Made by a program: the position numbers and the translations under genes
The notes under the pieces: model-generated
Told to the model about the DNA's origin: nothing
The model's input: the letters and a program-made list of their open reading frames with translations, nothing else
The model's database searches: none
Shown: positions 1 to 8,600 of the stretch, piece after piece
Numbering within the stretch: the stretch's first letter is position 1
Layout of the letters: every line of letters starts with the position of its first letter
Assembly (NCBI GenBank): GCA_025998755.1
Contig: AP024674.1
Span: 2,372,162-2,436,161, forward strand
Direction of reading: 5' to 3'
DNA: 64,000 nucleotides
DNA from: Armatimonadota bacterium
GTDB lineage: Bacteria; Armatimonadota; UBA5829; DSUL01

Positions 1-1
1 C

Positions 2-913
2 TGGGACTTCCAGGGCTGCCCGTCCTACATCTCCAGCCTGTGGCTGGGAGCGCTGGCTGCGGCGGAGCGTCTGGCGCGCGAAATGGGGGAGGACGAGCTT
101 GCCGGTCGCTACCGGCAGACGCTGGAGCGGGCGCTGGCATCGTTCGAAGAAAAGCTCTGGAACGGCCAGTATTACGTGCTCTGGCGCGATACCCGCACCG
201 GGGAAGCGGACGAGTGCTGTATGAGCGATCAGGTCAGCGCGGAATGGTTCTTCGCATCCTGCGGGTGGGACCCGCTGTTGCCGGAAGATCGCATCCGTTC
301 CGCAATGAGGGCCGTGCTGACTCACAACTTTCGTCCGGACCGCGGTCTCATAAACGCCAGCTATCCCCCCGGCGTGCCGCACCGCATGCCGACATCCGGC
401 AACCTGCAGCAAGATGCCACCTGGACGGGCATCGAGTACACCGTGGCGGCTCTGCTAATACGCCTGGGGATGCTGGAGGAGGCGCTAAATGTCACACGAG
501 ACATCCACCTCCGCTACGAGCGCGCCGGGCGCTTCTGGAACCACGTGGAGTGCGGAGAACACTACTACCGGGCAATGTCCTCCTGGACGCTGCTCCTGAC
601 GGCTAGCGGCTTCTTCCGGGATGCCCCCTCGGGAGAGATCGGCTTCCGGCCGCGCCTGGCGGAGCGTCCGTTCCGCTGTCCCTTCGCGGTTGCCGGAGCT
701 GTGGGCGGCTACACGGAGAGCACCGCTGGCGTGGAGATCGAGATATGGGAGGGAGCTCTGGAAGTCCGACGGCTCCGTCTGCCACACCTGGCCGCGATCA
801 GCCGGGTGGAGCTGAACGGCTCCGAGCTGAAGTTCCAGAGGACGCTCGGGGGAGCGATCGACCTCGGCGGCGTGACACTCCGGCCCGGCGACCGGCTCAC
901 GGCCAACCCGTGA
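2..913 (+). CDS. GH116-type glycoside hydrolase (bile-acid beta-glucosidase/DUF608 family), C-terminal part
   Basis: The reading frame is open from the window edge, so only the last 303 residues are present. Blocks such as PSYISSLWLGALAAAE near the edge, MSDQVSAEWFF, ATWTGIEYTVAALLI and ECGEHYYRAMSSW match the (alpha/alpha) barrel of GH116 enzymes, which hydrolyse beta-glucosides or glucosylceramide-like substrates. The tail after about residue 200 is the beta-rich end typical of the family. The next gene, a sugar oxidoreductase, starts 14 nt downstream, so the two are probably co-transcribed. The catalytic nucleophile region lies upstream of the window, so activity and substrate cannot be judged here. 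Confidence 0.82.
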   Translation, partial: WDFQGCPSYISSLWLGALAAAERLAREMGEDELAGRYRQTLERALASFEEKLWNGQYYVLWRDTRTGEADECCMSDQVSAEWFFASCGWDPLLPEDRIRSAMRAVLTHNFRPDRGLINASYPPGVPHRMPTSGNLQQDATWTGIEYTVAALLIRLGMLEEALNVTRDIHLRYERAGRFWNHVECGEHYYRAMSSWTLLLTASGFFRDAPSGEIGFRPRLAERPFRCPFAVAGAVGGYTESTAGVEIEIWEGALEVRRLRLPHLAAISRVELNGSELKFQRTLGGAIDLGGVTLRPGDRLTANP

Positions 914-927
914 GGAAGAAGGTGCCC

Positions 928-1992
928 ATGAACAGCAGACTCAGGATTGGTATCCTCTCATTTGCGCACGGCCACGTGAACGCCTACGCGAAGCAGATCC
1001 TCACATTCGAAGATGCGGAGCTGGTGGCGTGCTGGGATGATGATGTCCAGCGGGGACAAGCCTACGCGCAGGCGTTCGGCATCACCTTCGTTCCGCATCT
1101 GGAGGACATGCTTTCGCGGCGCGATCTGGATTGCCTGATCATCGCCAGCGAGACAGTCAAGCACGGCGCACTGGCTGTCGCCGCCGTAGAAGCCGGGCAC
1201 AACGTGCTGCTGCAGAAGCCGATGGCGCTGACGCTTGAGGAATGCGACCGCATCATCCGGGCGGTGGAGAACAGGGGCGTCTGGTTCAGCCTTGCCTTTC
1301 AGATGCGATGCGACCCGGCCAACATCCGCATGAGAGAGATCGTCCGGTCGGGCGCGCTGGGAAAGATCGGGACCATCCGGCGGCGCCACTGCATCGGGGT
1401 GCTCTTCGACCGGGCTTTCTGCGAGGGGCCCACCCGCTGGCACCTCTCTGCGGAAGCCAATCGCGGGATGTTCTTCGACGACGCCATCCACCCAATGGAC
1501 TGGCTCTTCTGGACGGTGGGGGAGCAACCGGTCTCGGTGATGGCGGAGATCGGGAACATCCTGACGGACGTCGCCCCGGACGACACGGGCTGCGCTCTGT
1601 TCCGGTTCCGCGACGGCATGCTGGCGGATATTTACAACTCCAGCGTCACGCGCGCTGCCGAGAACACCACGGAGATCTACGGCGACAAGGGCGTCATCAT
1701 CCAGAATCACGGGGACGGGCCGTCCAATGCCATTCTTCCTCCCTGCCCCGTGGCGGTGAAGATGTTCCTGGCCGATGAACCCTGGAAAGGTTGGCAGGAT
1801 CTGGGCATCCCCATCCCAGCAGGGCACGGGGAGCGCATATCGGCCGTGGCGAGGGCCTTTGTGGACGCGCTGCGGCTCGGCGAGCCCATCTGCTCCGCCC
1901 GTGAGGGACGGGTTTCCGTGGAGATGTGCCTGGCGGCCTACGAATCGGCCGCCAGCGGCCAGCGGGTGGCCATCACTCAGGACCCGGCCTGA
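928..1992 (+). CDS. Gfo/Idh/MocA family NAD(P)-dependent oxidoreductase
   Basis: 354 aa. The start at 928 is preceded by GAGGAAGAAGG and opens with a Rossmann fold (RIGILSFAHGH). The family lysine motif, usually EKP, reads QKP here (LLQKPMALTLEECD, about residues 95-108), so the catalytic lysine is kept. The C-terminal half has the usual substrate-binding sheet, with DDAIHPMDWLFW. Members oxidise or reduce sugars, inositols or glycosides. There is no Tat signal, unlike the two relatives at 21.2-23.8 kb, so it should act in the cytoplasm. It follows the GH116 gene closely and overlaps the convergent reductase gene by 16 nt at the 3' end. The exact substrate is unknown. Confidence 0.88.
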   Translation: MNSRLRIGILSFAHGHVNAYAKQILTFEDAELVACWDDDVQRGQAYAQAFGITFVPHLEDMLSRRDLDCLIIASETVKHGALAVAAVEAGHNVLLQKPMALTLEECDRIIRAVENRGVWFSLAFQMRCDPANIRMREIVRSGALGKIGTIRRRHCIGVLFDRAFCEGPTRWHLSAEANRGMFFDDAIHPMDWLFWTVGEQPVSVMAEIGNILTDVAPDDTGCALFRFRDGMLADIYNSSVTRAAENTTEIYGDKGVIIQNHGDGPSNAILPPCPVAVKMFLADEPWKGWQDLGIPIPAGHGERISAVARAFVDALRLGEPICSAREGRVSVEMCLAAYESAASGQRVAITQDPA

Positions 1993-3578
1993 GCGCCGTA
2001 TTTCACTTTCACATCCACCACCCCGATCATCTGCGCCAGCTCCTCATCGGAGTAGCGGCGGGTCCAGTCCCGGAAACTCTCACCGTTGGAACGGGTCTGC
2101 TGGTAGGCGCGAACGATGTTTGCGACCCCCAGTTTCACGTCCTCCGCAGCGATCCGGCGGGCAATCTTCCGGACGAAGCTGGGATCTTCTCCCAGTCCTC
2201 CACCCACGTGGAAGTCGTAGCACTCCACCTCGCGTCCATCGATCTTTGTGGAGGCTCCCTGCAGTCCGATGTCCGAGATGACCTGCTGTCCGCAGTTATT
2301 CGGGCAGCCTGTCATATGGACGCGGATGCGGCGGTCCCAGGTGACGTTATCTTCCAGATAGCTGATGACCTCGCTCATCAGCCCTTTGGTCTCAGTGACG
2401 GCCAGGTTGCAGAACTCTTTGCCGGTGCACACCACGCAGTCGGACTTGACCGTGGTCTCCCCGATATCGAAGCCCAGCGCGCGCAGCTCCGCAGCCGCCT
2501 CCTCTACGCGATCTTCCGGAATGTCGAAGACAATAAAGTTCTGTGAGATGGTGTTGGCCAGTCGGCCACTACCGTATCGCTCCGCGATGTCGGCAGCGCC
2601 GAGCATCTGGTCACCCGTGATCCGCCCGATCTTGACCGTGACGCCGATATAGCACTTTCCGTCCTGCTTCTGCGGATGGATGCCCAGGTGGTCGTGGTGG
2701 GCATCCCGCAGGGGATGACCGCTGGCCGGATAGGGCTCAAATGGCACGCGAGCCGCGATCTCTTCGCGGAACTTCTCCGGCCCCCAGTCGTCCATCAGGA
2801 ACTTCAGGCGGGCGCGGGTGCGTCGATCGCGACCGCCGTGGTCGCGGTAGATCTCCGTGATGGCCACTGCGTAGTCCAGCACCTGGTCTCGCGTCGCGAA
2901 AATGTTCACGGGCTTCGCGAAATGAGGGGCGGTGGAGAGGCCGCCGCCGATGTAGATGTTGTAGCCCTCCTCAGCCACGCCTTCGGGCCCATGAGGCACC
3001 CCCACGAAAGCCACACAGTTGATCTGGGGAAAAGTGCAGTTCACGGCGCAGGCCGAAATGGAGACCTTGTACTTCCTGGGCAGGTTGGAGTATTCCCGGT
3101 TCCCCAGGAAGTGTTTCGAGACGCGCAGGACGTCCGGCTGCGCGTCGAAAATCTCGTGCCGGTCGCAGCCCGCCACGGGGCAGTTGGTGATGTTACGCAT
3201 GATATCCCCGCAAGCGCCCACTGTAGTCAGCCCCACGCGCTCCAGCCGGCTAAAGATGTCCGGCACGTCCTCAATGCGCAGCCAGTGAAGCTGGAACGCC
3301 TGCCGGGTGGTAATGTCGCCGAATCCGCGGGCGTACTGGTTCGCCAGGAGCCCCACCTCGCGCATCTGGGCCGCGGTATAGTGCCCCCCGTGCACCTTGA
3401 TGCGCATCATGAAGTGACCGCCACCCCTCGGCTTCTGCTCGTACAGGCCATACCACTTGAACAGATTGAAGTCGTCGGGGTCTATGGACTCGTAGCCCTC
3501 GCGGGCGTAGCGGTAGATATCCGCCAGAACATCCAGCCCGTCTTTCCTTTTCTTCAGATCTTCAATGGGATTGGGCAA
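1977..3578 (-). CDS. Ferredoxin-type nitrite/sulfite reductase (sirohaem [4Fe-4S] enzyme)
   Basis: 533 aa, full length for the NirA/Sir family. Two ferredoxin-like half-domains alternate with sirohaem/[4Fe-4S] domains. The cluster cysteines are visible as CTGKEFC (C384, C390) and CPNNC (C425, C429), the C-X5-C / C-X3-C pattern that bridges the cluster to sirohaem. It carries out six-electron reduction of nitrite to ammonia or sulfite to sulfide in the cytoplasm, with reduced ferredoxin as likely donor. The sequence alone does not tell me which anion it uses. It stands alone, without sirohaem-synthesis or nitrate-reductase genes nearby. A consensus promoter lies at 3661-3689. Confidence 0.88.
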   Translation of the reverse strand: MPNPIEDLKKRKDGLDVLADIYRYAREGYESIDPDDFNLFKWYGLYEQKPRGGGHFMMRIKVHGGHYTAAQMREVGLLANQYARGFGDITTRQAFQLHWLRIEDVPDIFSRLERVGLTTVGACGDIMRNITNCPVAGCDRHEIFDAQPDVLRVSKHFLGNREYSNLPRKYKVSISACAVNCTFPQINCVAFVGVPHGPEGVAEEGYNIYIGGGLSTAPHFAKPVNIFATRDQVLDYAVAITEIYRDHGGRDRRTRARLKFLMDDWGPEKFREEIAARVPFEPYPASGHPLRDAHHDHLGIHPQKQDGKCYIGVTVKIGRITGDQMLGAADIAERYGSGRLANTISQNFIVFDIPEDRVEEAAAELRALGFDIGETTVKSDCVVCTGKEFCNLAVTETKGLMSEVISYLEDNVTWDRRIRVHMTGCPNNCGQQVISDIGLQGASTKIDGREVECYDFHVGGGLGEDPSFVRKIARRIAAEDVKLGVANIVRAYQQTRSNGESFRDWTRRYSDEELAQMIGVVDVKVKYGAQAGS

Positions 3579-3660
3579 CCCTGCTTCACTCCTTCCAGAC
3601 CGGTTTTCAAATCAGGAGACGCGGCGCGGCCGCGCTTTATTTCTGACAAAGTCAATCTGG

Positions 3661-3689
3661 ATTATAGGTTTTCACTTCGCTCCTGTCAA
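3661..3689 (-). promoter_or_regulatory. Consensus sigma-70 promoter for the nitrite/sulfite reductase gene
   Basis: On the minus strand TTGACA (3689-3684) and TATAAT (3666-3661) are separated by exactly 17 nt. Both hexamers are perfect. Transcription would start near 3654, giving a leader of about 75 nt before the start codon at 3578. Confidence 0.75.
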
Positions 3690-3704
3690 CACGCGCGCGG
3701 CGCA

Positions 3705-3732
3705 GGATTATGCGTCCTTCGGGACGTAATCC
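3705..3732. other. TTCG-capped hairpin in the divergent nir/araB intergenic region
   Basis: GGATTA and CGTCC pair with GGACG and TAATCC around a TTCG tetraloop, with a two-base bulge. It lies about 50 nt upstream of the araB start and has no T-run, so it is more likely a leader structure or operator than a terminator. Function unknown. Confidence 0.4.
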
Positions 3733-3783
3733 ACAGCGGGCGCGATGCGCCCCCCATATCCTGTTTTCCGGACGAGGTGTGGC

Positions 3784-5448
3784 ATGCCCCGATACGCTCT
3801 CGGGATAGATTTTGGAACCCTCTCGGGACGCGCTGTCCTGGTGGACGTGGAGACCGGAGAGGAGCGCGCAACAGCCGTCTGCGACTACGCTCACGGCGTG
3901 ATTGACGAGATTCTACCCGCAACCAGGCACAAGCTTCCGCCCGACTGGGCCCTGCAGGATCCAGCGGACTACGTGGCGGCGCTTCAGGACATCGTTCCGC
4001 GTGTGATGCGGGAGTCCGGGGCGCGACCTGAGGACGTGGTGGGCATCGGGGTGGACTTCACGTCTTGCACCATCCTGCCCGTGCGCGCCGACGGGACGCC
4101 GCTGTGCTTCGAGGAGCGCTGGAAGGGCGAGCCTCACGCCTATGTGAAGCTCTGGAAGCACCACGCCGCCCAGCCGGAGGCCAATCGCATCAACGAACTG
4201 GCCGAACGGCGCGGAGAGACCTTCCTGAAACGTTACGGCGGCAAGACCTCCAGCGAATGGTTTTTCGCCAAGGCACTTCAGATCCTGGACGAGGCGCCGG
4301 ACGTGTACCGCGCTGCGGACAAGATCATCGAGGCGGGAGACTGGATTGTCTGGCTGCTGACGGGGCAGGAGAAGCGCAGCGCCTGCCAGGCAGGCTACAA
4401 GGGGCTGTGGTCTGCAGAGGACGGCTTCCCCAGCCGCGACTTTTTGAGCGAGCTCCACCCGGAGCTGGCGGACATCGTGGACACGAAGATGAGCCGCCAG
4501 ATCCACCCGGTGGCCTCTCGGGCCGGTGAGCTGACGGCAGAGATGGCATCGAAGCTGGGTCTGAGGGCTGGCACCCCTGTGGCAGTCGCCAGTATTGACG
4601 CCCACGTGGCCGTTCCGGCGTGCGGAGTGACGCGGCCAGGCACCATGGTGATGATCATGGGCACGTCCACCTGCCACATGGCCCTTTCCGATGAGCCCAG
4701 GGTCTTCGAAGGACTGGCCGGCTACGTGAAGGACGGCATCATCCCGGGATACATCGGCTTCGAGGCCGGGCAGTCCTGCGTGGGGGACCACTTCGCCTGG
4801 TTTGTGGAGCGCTGTATGCCGGCGGACTACGCGGCGGAGGCTGAAAGGCTCGGCATATCAGGCCACGAGCTGCTGAGCCGCAAAGCGGCAGAGCAGAAAC
4901 CGGGCGAAAGCGGGTTACTCGCGCTGGACTGGTGGAATGGCAACCGGTCGGTGCTTATGGACGCGGACTTGACCGGGCTGATGCTCGGCGTGACGCTGAC
5001 TACCCGCCCCGAAGAGATGTACCGCGCACTCATCGAGGCGACGGCCTTCGGGACGCTCGTCATCATCAACGCGTTCGCGAACAACGGAGTCCCGGTGGAG
5101 GACATCGTCGCGTGCGGGGGACTGGCGGAAAAGAACCCGCTCCTGATGCAGATCTATGCCGACGTTACGGGCCGCGAGTTCAAGATCGCCGCGTCCGGTC
5201 AGGCGGTGGCGCTGGGCTCCGCCATGTTCGGAGCGGTGGCCGCGGGCAAGGCCGCCGGCGGATTCGACACGATGGACGAGGCGGCTCAGAAAATGGCGCG
5301 TCTGAAGGACGAAAGCTACCGGCCCATCCCGGAGAACCACGAAGTCTACCGGCGGCTTTTCGGGGAGTATCTGAAGCTACACGACTACTTTGGGCGCGGA
5401 GTAAACAACGTGATGAAGACGCTGAAGGCGATGCGCCATGTGTCCTGA
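3784..5448 (+). CDS. araB: Ribulokinase
   Basis: 554 aa, the normal AraB length. It phosphorylates L-ribulose with ATP to L-ribulose 5-phosphate in arabinose catabolism. The FGGY-kinase fold is clear: phosphate-1 loop GIDFGTLSGRAVLVD at the N-terminus, the AraB-type stretch GGKTSSEWFFAKALQ, IMGTSTCHM, IPGYIGFEAGQSCVGDHFAW in the middle, and the C-terminal ATP-site segments VACGGLAEKNPLLMQIYADV and ALGSAMFGAVAAG. I chose the ATG at 3784 because MPRYALGIDFG is the usual N-terminus; an in-frame codon 39 nt upstream adds only non-conserved residues. No araA or araD lies next to it. A hairpin terminator follows at 5483. Confidence 0.93.
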   Translation: MPRYALGIDFGTLSGRAVLVDVETGEERATAVCDYAHGVIDEILPATRHKLPPDWALQDPADYVAALQDIVPRVMRESGARPEDVVGIGVDFTSCTILPVRADGTPLCFEERWKGEPHAYVKLWKHHAAQPEANRINELAERRGETFLKRYGGKTSSEWFFAKALQILDEAPDVYRAADKIIEAGDWIVWLLTGQEKRSACQAGYKGLWSAEDGFPSRDFLSELHPELADIVDTKMSRQIHPVASRAGELTAEMASKLGLRAGTPVAVASIDAHVAVPACGVTRPGTMVMIMGTSTCHMALSDEPRVFEGLAGYVKDGIIPGYIGFEAGQSCVGDHFAWFVERCMPADYAAEAERLGISGHELLSRKAAEQKPGESGLLALDWWNGNRSVLMDADLTGLMLGVTLTTRPEEMYRALIEATAFGTLVIINAFANNGVPVEDIVACGGLAEKNPLLMQIYADVTGREFKIAASGQAVALGSAMFGAVAAGKAAGGFDTMDEAAQKMARLKDESYRPIPENHEVYRRLFGEYLKLHDYFGRGVNNVMKTLKAMRHVS

Positions 5449-5482
5449 CCCCGCGCAAAAGGCTGAAGCCTGATCGAAAGAG

Positions 5483-5514
5483 AACGGGCCGGCGGCCTCG
5501 CACCCCGGCCCGTT
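5483..5514. terminator. Bidirectional intrinsic terminator between araB and the PEP-CTERM gene
   Basis: AACGGGCCGG (5483-5492) pairs perfectly with CCGGCCCGTT (5505-5514). It sits between two convergent genes. On the minus strand the stem is followed by CTCTTTC, a weak pyrimidine tail. Confidence 0.65.
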
Positions 5515-5539
5515 GCATCTGGTCCGGAAACGAGCTCCT

Positions 5540-6211
5540 TCAGCGGGCGAACCGACGCCGCAGGATGGCTGCCAGACCGATAACTGAAAGCGCCAGAGTA
5601 GCCGGCTCCGGAATGGGCACGACCGCCGGTCTGAGCGGATCATTGTCGAACCAGGTGGACACCGGCTTTCCGCCGATCATCCACGCGGCGGAGTCCTGCC
5701 ACTTGCCCAGCTTCGCGACAGGGTTTCCATCCAGGAGACCGGATTCCGGAACGACCGCCCCAACGTGGGAGAGGAATGCCGTGACGGGATTCCCGAACGC
5801 ATCCACCGCAGACGGGGCCGAGTTGAGGAACGGCTCCGACGGATCAAACGCGTACGTGAACACCAAGGTCTGCTGCGGCCCAAGGGCCGGAGGCGTGTAA
5901 TACTTCTGGCTGCTCTTGTCGATCTCAAACCCGCCATTTTTCCACACCCATCCCTCGGGAGCACTATAGGCCTTCGGAGCGGGAATGTTGCAAGGCACCA
6001 GGCTCCACGAGAGCACCGCCGGGGCCCCGGGGACCGCTCCTGTGGTGTTCAAAGCTTCCCACTTCACCACCGTGTAACCGTTGACCGGATCCAGGTAGCT
6101 TTGCGTCACCACGATAAGGTCCTGCGTGATGGCGGCGTTGAAGTTCGGAGCGGCATGAACGGCCCCGGCGGCGCAGACGAACGCAATGATGAAAGTGAAA
6201 ATCTGCTTCAT
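5540..6211 (-). CDS. PEP-CTERM sorting-domain protein
   Basis: 223 aa exported protein. The N-terminus (MKQIFTFIIAFVCAAGAVHA) is a signal peptide and the C-terminus is a classic PEP-CTERM tripartite signal: PIPEPATLAL, a hydrophobic helix and a final RRRFAR. An exosortase would process it for surface anchoring; no exosortase gene lies in this window. The central part is beta-rich with no domain I recognise. The start at 6211 has an ideal AAGGAGG ribosome site; the frame is open further upstream but that part lacks signal-peptide character. It is monocistronic, facing the araB terminator. Confidence 0.85.
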   Translation of the reverse strand: MKQIFTFIIAFVCAAGAVHAAPNFNAAITQDLIVVTQSYLDPVNGYTVVKWEALNTTGAVPGAPAVLSWSLVPCNIPAPKAYSAPEGWVWKNGGFEIDKSSQKYYTPPALGPQQTLVFTYAFDPSEPFLNSAPSAVDAFGNPVTAFLSHVGAVVPESGLLDGNPVAKLGKWQDSAAWMIGGKPVSTWFDNDPLRPAVVPIPEPATLALSVIGLAAILRRRFAR

Positions 6212-6585
6212 GGTCCTTTTCCCTCCTTGCCATGGGTCAGGAGCGGCCCCGCCGCCCCTAGACGGCTTTGCTGGCAGGCAACAACAAAAGATGAACGGCA
6301 GCACCCGTCATACCGGGCCGGCAGATATCGTCACTCTTGTGAACTCTATGAGCCGTAATGCTTACTTCTATAGTAGCCTTCCCGTCGGCAGATGGCGCAG
6401 GCAATAATACCTGATTTTCAAAAAGAAACCGGTCTACGACCCAATTCCGTCAATATTCCTGCAATCCCACCAGAATACCATTGCCACTCCTCCGCGAACA
6501 TGTGGACTCGCCCTGCACCTCGCGGAGGGGAGGACGGCACGCCGGAGAGAGGCTGCCGGAACACGAAAAGGCCGCTAAATGAGAG
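6212..6585. other. Intergenic region upstream of the PEP-CTERM gene
   Basis: This stretch separates the PEP-CTERM gene from the 3' end of the sigma-factor gene. It is less GC-rich than its surroundings around 6340-6440. I looked for a sigma-54 site like the one at 45890 and did not find one. The sequence near 6427-6440 contains AAACCGG but matches the LacI-type motif described elsewhere only partly. No convincing promoter is visible. Confidence 0.4.
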
Positions 6586-6609
6586 AAGGGCCGCCCCGCA
6601 GGGCGGCCC
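6586..6609 (-). terminator. Intrinsic terminator of the SigH-like gene
   Basis: GGGCCGCCC (6588-6596) and GGGCGGCCC (6601-6609) form a perfect 9-bp stem with a four-base loop. In the minus direction it is followed by TTCTCTCATTT. It lies about 30 nt past the stop of the sigma-factor gene. Confidence 0.7.
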
Positions 6610-6639
6610 CGGAAAAGAATTCGGGCTTACAGGAGAAAG

Positions 6640-7326
6640 TCAGACGGGCTCCTCTGAGAGAAGCCAGTTCACTGGCGCGTTCGCCACCTTGCGCTTGATG
6701 CGCGCCAGAGCGTTGTCCACACTCTTGGTGTTGCAGTGCAGGTCCGCCGCGATCTCGCGGTAGCTCTTGCCTGTCCGGTACCCGTTCAGCACCCGCCATT
6801 CGAAGTCCGAGAGCATCCGCCGCAGCATGGTGGACATCCGCTGGCTCTCCTCCTGCTGCAGCAGCAGCTGCTCCGGATCCACCGTGTCCGACGCCGCGAT
6901 GACATCGGCCAGACTCCATTCGCTGTCGGAGTCCTCAGCCGGATACTCAAGGGAGACGGACTGGTTCAGGGGAGACTGCTTTTGACGGGTGGCTGTCTTG
7001 ATGGCGGTGATGACGTGGCGCTCGATGCAGATGCGGGCAAAGGAGAGAAAACTGATGTCCTTTTCGGAACGGTAGTCCTGAATGGCCTGCCAGAGGCCGA
7101 TCATCCCGATCTGCAGAAGGTCGTCCTTCTCGGCGCCCATCAGGAAGTAAGACCGCACCTTGGTTCGGACCAGACCGCGGTACTTGTAGAGCAGATACTC
7201 TGAGGCGTACTCTTCGCCGCACTGCGCCCGACTGACAATCTCGCGATCTGACAGGTGGGCAAACCTCGACCTGGCCATCGGGCTCAGCTCACACCCGCCG
7301 TTCACCGCGACCGTTGGTGATGCCAT
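6640..7326 (-). CDS. sigH: Sigma-70 family RNA polymerase sigma factor, SigH-like
   Basis: 228 aa. Region 2 reads LLYKYRGLVRTKVRSYFL, DDLLQIGMIGLWQAIQDY and FARICIERHVITAIKTATRQ; region 4 ends with GKSYREIAADL and KSVDNALARIKRK. These blocks match Firmicutes sigma-30 (SigH) closely, the transition-phase factor for competence and early sporulation. Its role here may be stationary-phase or stress control rather than sporulation. I chose the ATG at 7326, preceded by TGAGGA; a TTG codon 21 nt upstream has no ribosome site. Other sigma-70 groups are possible but fit less well. Confidence 0.85.
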   Translation of the reverse strand: MASPTVAVNGGCELSPMARSRFAHLSDREIVSRAQCGEEYASEYLLYKYRGLVRTKVRSYFLMGAEKDDLLQIGMIGLWQAIQDYRSEKDISFLSFARICIERHVITAIKTATRQKQSPLNQSVSLEYPAEDSDSEWSLADVIAASDTVDPEQLLLQQEESQRMSTMLRRMLSDFEWRVLNGYRTGKSYREIAADLHCNTKSVDNALARIKRKVANAPVNWLLSEEPV

Positions 7327-7409
7327 CCTGAGCGATTCCTCACACAACTCTGAGGTGTCGTCGGCCCGGGGAGCCCTTTCAGGAGCGTCCCTGTCCCGAC
7401 TTTCGCGAC

Positions 7410-7438
7410 ATTATAAGGCACCCATGGCCGATATGCAA
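7410..7438 (-). promoter_or_regulatory. Sigma-70-type promoter for the SigH-like gene
   Basis: On the minus strand TTGCAT (7438-7433) is followed after 17 nt by a perfect TATAAT (7415-7410). It lies about 85 nt upstream of the chosen start codon. Confidence 0.55.
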
Positions 7439-7487
7439 GGAAAAACGAGCGGTAGATTTTGATAAGTGTGTGAACTCAGGCCCGCAA

Positions 7488-8339
7488 TCAGGATTCTCCG
7501 TCCGTCAGGACGAACGAAGCGTAGGAAACCACCCGGTCATAGTCGCCGCTGGCCTCGGCGGAGGTGCGGTAGTCCGCCAGATGCGCGCGCTGCGCTCCCA
7601 GGCCGGCAGCGGCCCTCAGCACCGCAGCCGTCGGCATCACCCCGCACATGGTGATCCGGCGGTCCCTCACAACGCGCACCAGGCCCTCCGGGTCCATCCG
7701 CAGCACGGCCTGGATCGCTGGCTCGTCCTCGCGGCGGGCGGCGGCGTCACTGAGATAGTGGCTCATATCGGTGCTGGCAACGATGAGAGCGCTGCGGCCT
7801 TCCAGACAGCGCGCCAGAGCATCGCCCAGCTCCAGGCACAACTGCAACCCGAACTCATCCGGCCGCACTCCCAGGCAGACAGGCAGGATACTGAACCCCG
7901 GGGCAAGCCGTCGCGCCGCGAACGGCAACTGCACCTCCAGCGAGTGTTCCATGAGGTGAGCACCGTCATCCCGCGAGGCTCCCGGCACCAATGAGCAGAG
8001 ATGCCGGGCCAGTTCCCGGTCAACGGGGTAGAGCACGCCAGCCACACGCCAGGCGTCGGCTGCAGCAATGGACACCGCACTGCCCAGCCCCGTATGATTG
8101 GGGCCGACCAGCACCAGACAATCCCGCCCTTGCCCCTGTGGCAGAGCCAGCCAGGCGCTTGCCGCAGCCGCCCCGGAGTAGATGTAACCGGCGTGAGGAC
8201 AGACAAGGGCGATCACCTCCCCGGTCACTGCCGGATGCCTCGCCGTGGCGAAGCACCGGTCCACCAGCGCCTCAACGGCCTCGGGTGTTCCGGGGTAAAA
8301 CGCCCCTGCGACGGCAGGCTCTCGCACCACCATCTCCAT
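7488..8339 (-). CDS. MEMO1 family protein (AmmeMemoRadiSam system protein B type)
   Basis: 283 aa. The family signature is plain: REPAVAGAFYPGTPEAVE at the N-terminus, CPHAGYIYSGAAAASAW, VLVGPNHTGLG, MEHSLEVQLPF and STDMSHYL. MEMO proteins share the fold of extradiol dioxygenases and class III nitrilases; the bacterial forms usually occur with an AMMECR1 protein and a radical SAM enzyme. Neither partner is next to it here, so its reaction cannot be stated. I took the ATG at 8339 (MEMVVREP); a second ATG two codons later is equally possible. The upstream DNA carries a 13-bp tandem repeat. Confidence 0.87.
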   Translation of the reverse strand: MEMVVREPAVAGAFYPGTPEAVEALVDRCFATARHPAVTGEVIALVCPHAGYIYSGAAAASAWLALPQGQGRDCLVLVGPNHTGLGSAVSIAAADAWRVAGVLYPVDRELARHLCSLVPGASRDDGAHLMEHSLEVQLPFAARRLAPGFSILPVCLGVRPDEFGLQLCLELGDALARCLEGRSALIVASTDMSHYLSDAAARREDEPAIQAVLRMDPEGLVRVVRDRRITMCGVMPTAAVLRAAAGLGAQRAHLADYRTSAEASGDYDRVVSYASFVLTDGES

Positions 8340-8367
8340 ACCCCAAGTGTACCTCACGAAGATGCAT

Positions 8368-8400
8368 GGCAAACCTGACAGGCAAACCTGACAGGCAAGC
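8368..8400. repeat. 13-bp tandem direct repeat upstream of the MEMO gene
   Basis: GGCAAACCTGACA occurs twice back to back (8368-8380, 8381-8393), followed by a partial third copy GGCAAGC. It lies 30-60 nt upstream of the MEMO start codon, where a promoter or operator would be expected. It may be a regulator-binding array or a replication-slippage product. Confidence 0.6.
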
Positions 8401-8442
8401 CCTCCAGAACCCCGTAGATATACTTGATTTTTCCCATCTGCC

Positions 8443-8472
8443 TTGACTCGGCCGGAAGGCGGCCCCTATACT
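8443..8472 (+). promoter_or_regulatory. Strong sigma-70 promoter of a short orphan transcription unit
   Basis: TTGACT (8443-8448) and TATACT (8467-8472) are spaced by 18 nt, each one base from consensus. It precedes a roughly 400-nt unit that ends at the hairpin at 8866-8893. The hexamers and the GGAAGG in the spacer resemble the promoter 509 nt downstream. Confidence 0.65.
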
Positions 8473-8600
8473 CGGACTTAAGGAGTGGAGGCTGCCGTTG
8501 GCAGATCTACAAGGGAAGCATCGGGGGCTCCGGCCATCCGGTCTGAAAGAGCCGCAACCTCCGCGGCCGGGCTAACTGTAACTGAGGAGAAACGACCGCC

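Noticed and set aside
2676-3905. 409-codon frame on the plus strand
   Set aside because: Antisense to the nitrite/sulfite reductase and runs into the araB start; not protein-like.
8480-8600. Cyclic-di-GMP (GEMM) riboswitch in the leader of the orphan unit
   Set aside because: Only scattered similarity to the core; several invariant positions differ, so I report it only as a resemblance.
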